From contig JBHIDJ010000022.1 of assembly GCA_046760105.1 (NCBI GenBank), positions 1 through 32,829 of the forward strand: 32,829 nt of DNA. Reading direction: 5' to 3'. The DNA comes from JBHIDJ01 sp046760105. GTDB taxonomy: Bacteria; Pseudomonadota; Gammaproteobacteria; Acidiferrobacterales; SPGG2. Under the pieces are notes generated by a model. That model made no database searches. It was not told the DNA's origin and worked only from the letters and a program-made list of their open reading frames with translations. Position 1 is the first letter of the stretch. Each line of letters opens with the position of its first letter. The position numbers and the translations under genes were made by a program. Below, piece after piece: positions 32,609-32,829 of this stretch.

Positions 32609-32829
32609 ATGATCTATGGTGGTTTGATTCTTTATGGGCTCCTTTTGCTCATCTTGCTGTTGTTCTGGCGCAAGACGCGTGGTCTATCGTCTGATGATCT
32701 ACTCGCGCAAAGCGCCCGTGATCACCACCGTGTGCAAGGGGTGATCGTCAGGCATCCACGCGGTGGCTCCTGGAAGGAACACCGAAAGTGGATGGAGGCG
32801 GAGAAAGAAAAGCCGCGCCGAAGGCGCAG
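32609..32829 (+). CDS. Small single-pass membrane protein, partial at window edge
   Basis: An open frame starts at ATG 32609 and runs past the right edge (73 complete codons). It encodes an N-terminal hydrophobic helix (MIYGGLILYGLLLLILLLFW), then a basic soluble part, RKTRGLSSDDLLAQSARDHH, and a highly basic stretch of K, R and E. There is no clear ribosome-binding site. Position and strand fit a gene downstream of the mandelate-racemase-like enzyme. I do not recognise the family. Confidence 0.5.
   Translation, partial: MIYGGLILYGLLLLILLLFWRKTRGLSSDDLLAQSARDHHRVQGVIVRHPRGGSWKEHRKWMEAEKEKPRRRR

Noticed and set aside
1..32829. Mobile island, prophage or CRISPR locus
   Set aside because: I found no integrase, transposase, phage structural gene, tRNA-flanked ends or regularly spaced short repeats. 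The regular repeats at 4022-5077 are in-frame coding units.

Overview
The window looks like chromosomal DNA of a free-living, aerobic proteobacterium, most likely a gammaproteobacterium. This is inferred from gene families (LiuR, IcmF, ETF-QO, isovaleryl-CoA dehydrogenase), from sigma70-type promoters and from the GC-rich coding sequence. I see no rRNA, tRNA, CRISPR array, transposase or phage gene.

Layout. (1) Positions 1-6082, minus strand, hold one giant secreted protein of at least 2027 residues that runs off the left edge. It has a signal peptide, seven 51-52-residue repeats, and two copies of an SdrD-B-like plus beta-helix module. Upstream (6310-6470, same strand) lie a c-di-GMP-I (GEMM)-like aptamer candidate and a strong intrinsic terminator. 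Together they suggest a second-messenger-gated surface or matrix protein. (2) Positions 6987-10895, plus strand, are an operon for an AMACR-like enzyme, a large acyl-CoA dehydrogenase and an enoyl-CoA hydratase. (3) Positions 10957-13330, minus strand, hold accessory genes: a GNAT acetyltransferase, a lipoprotein, a bacterial PH-domain membrane protein and a four-helix membrane protein. (4) Positions 13418-25381 are a dense block of acyl-CoA catabolism. It contains ETF-QO, three hotdog thioesterases, an HSD10-like dehydrogenase, two DsbA-fold HCCA-isomerase-like proteins, DUF2889, an acyl-CoA ligase, an ECHDC3-like crotonase, a thiolase, DUF1272, isovaleryl-CoA dehydrogenase and the MerR regulator LiuR. 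(5) Positions 25548-28817 encode the fused B12 mutase IcmF, divergent from liuR. (6) Positions 28884-32829 hold a class III cyclase with TPRs, a RimL-like acetyltransferase, a mandelate-racemase-like enzyme and the start of a small membrane protein.

How the genes work together. Three perfect 16-bp palindromes, ACGTTTACGTAAACGT, and one 14/16 match lie in the promoter regions of icmF, liuR, the thioesterase-ivd-DUF1272-thiolase-isomerase operon and the DUF2889-isomerase operon. Each perfect copy sits between a TTGACG -35 and a -10 with a 17-bp spacer. The simplest reading is a local LiuR regulon that joins isovaleryl-CoA oxidation to IcmF carbon-skeleton rearrangement and to poorly characterised proteins (DUF2889, DUF1272, two HCCA-isomerase-like proteins). 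The AMACR-like and HSD10-like enzymes fit oxidation of 2-methyl-branched acyl-CoAs. ETF-QO would pass electrons from the dehydrogenases to quinone. The most interesting points are the riboswitch-gated giant protein, the LiuR-IcmF circuit with its unknown members, and a mandelate racemase homologue whose second catalytic lysine is replaced by arginine.
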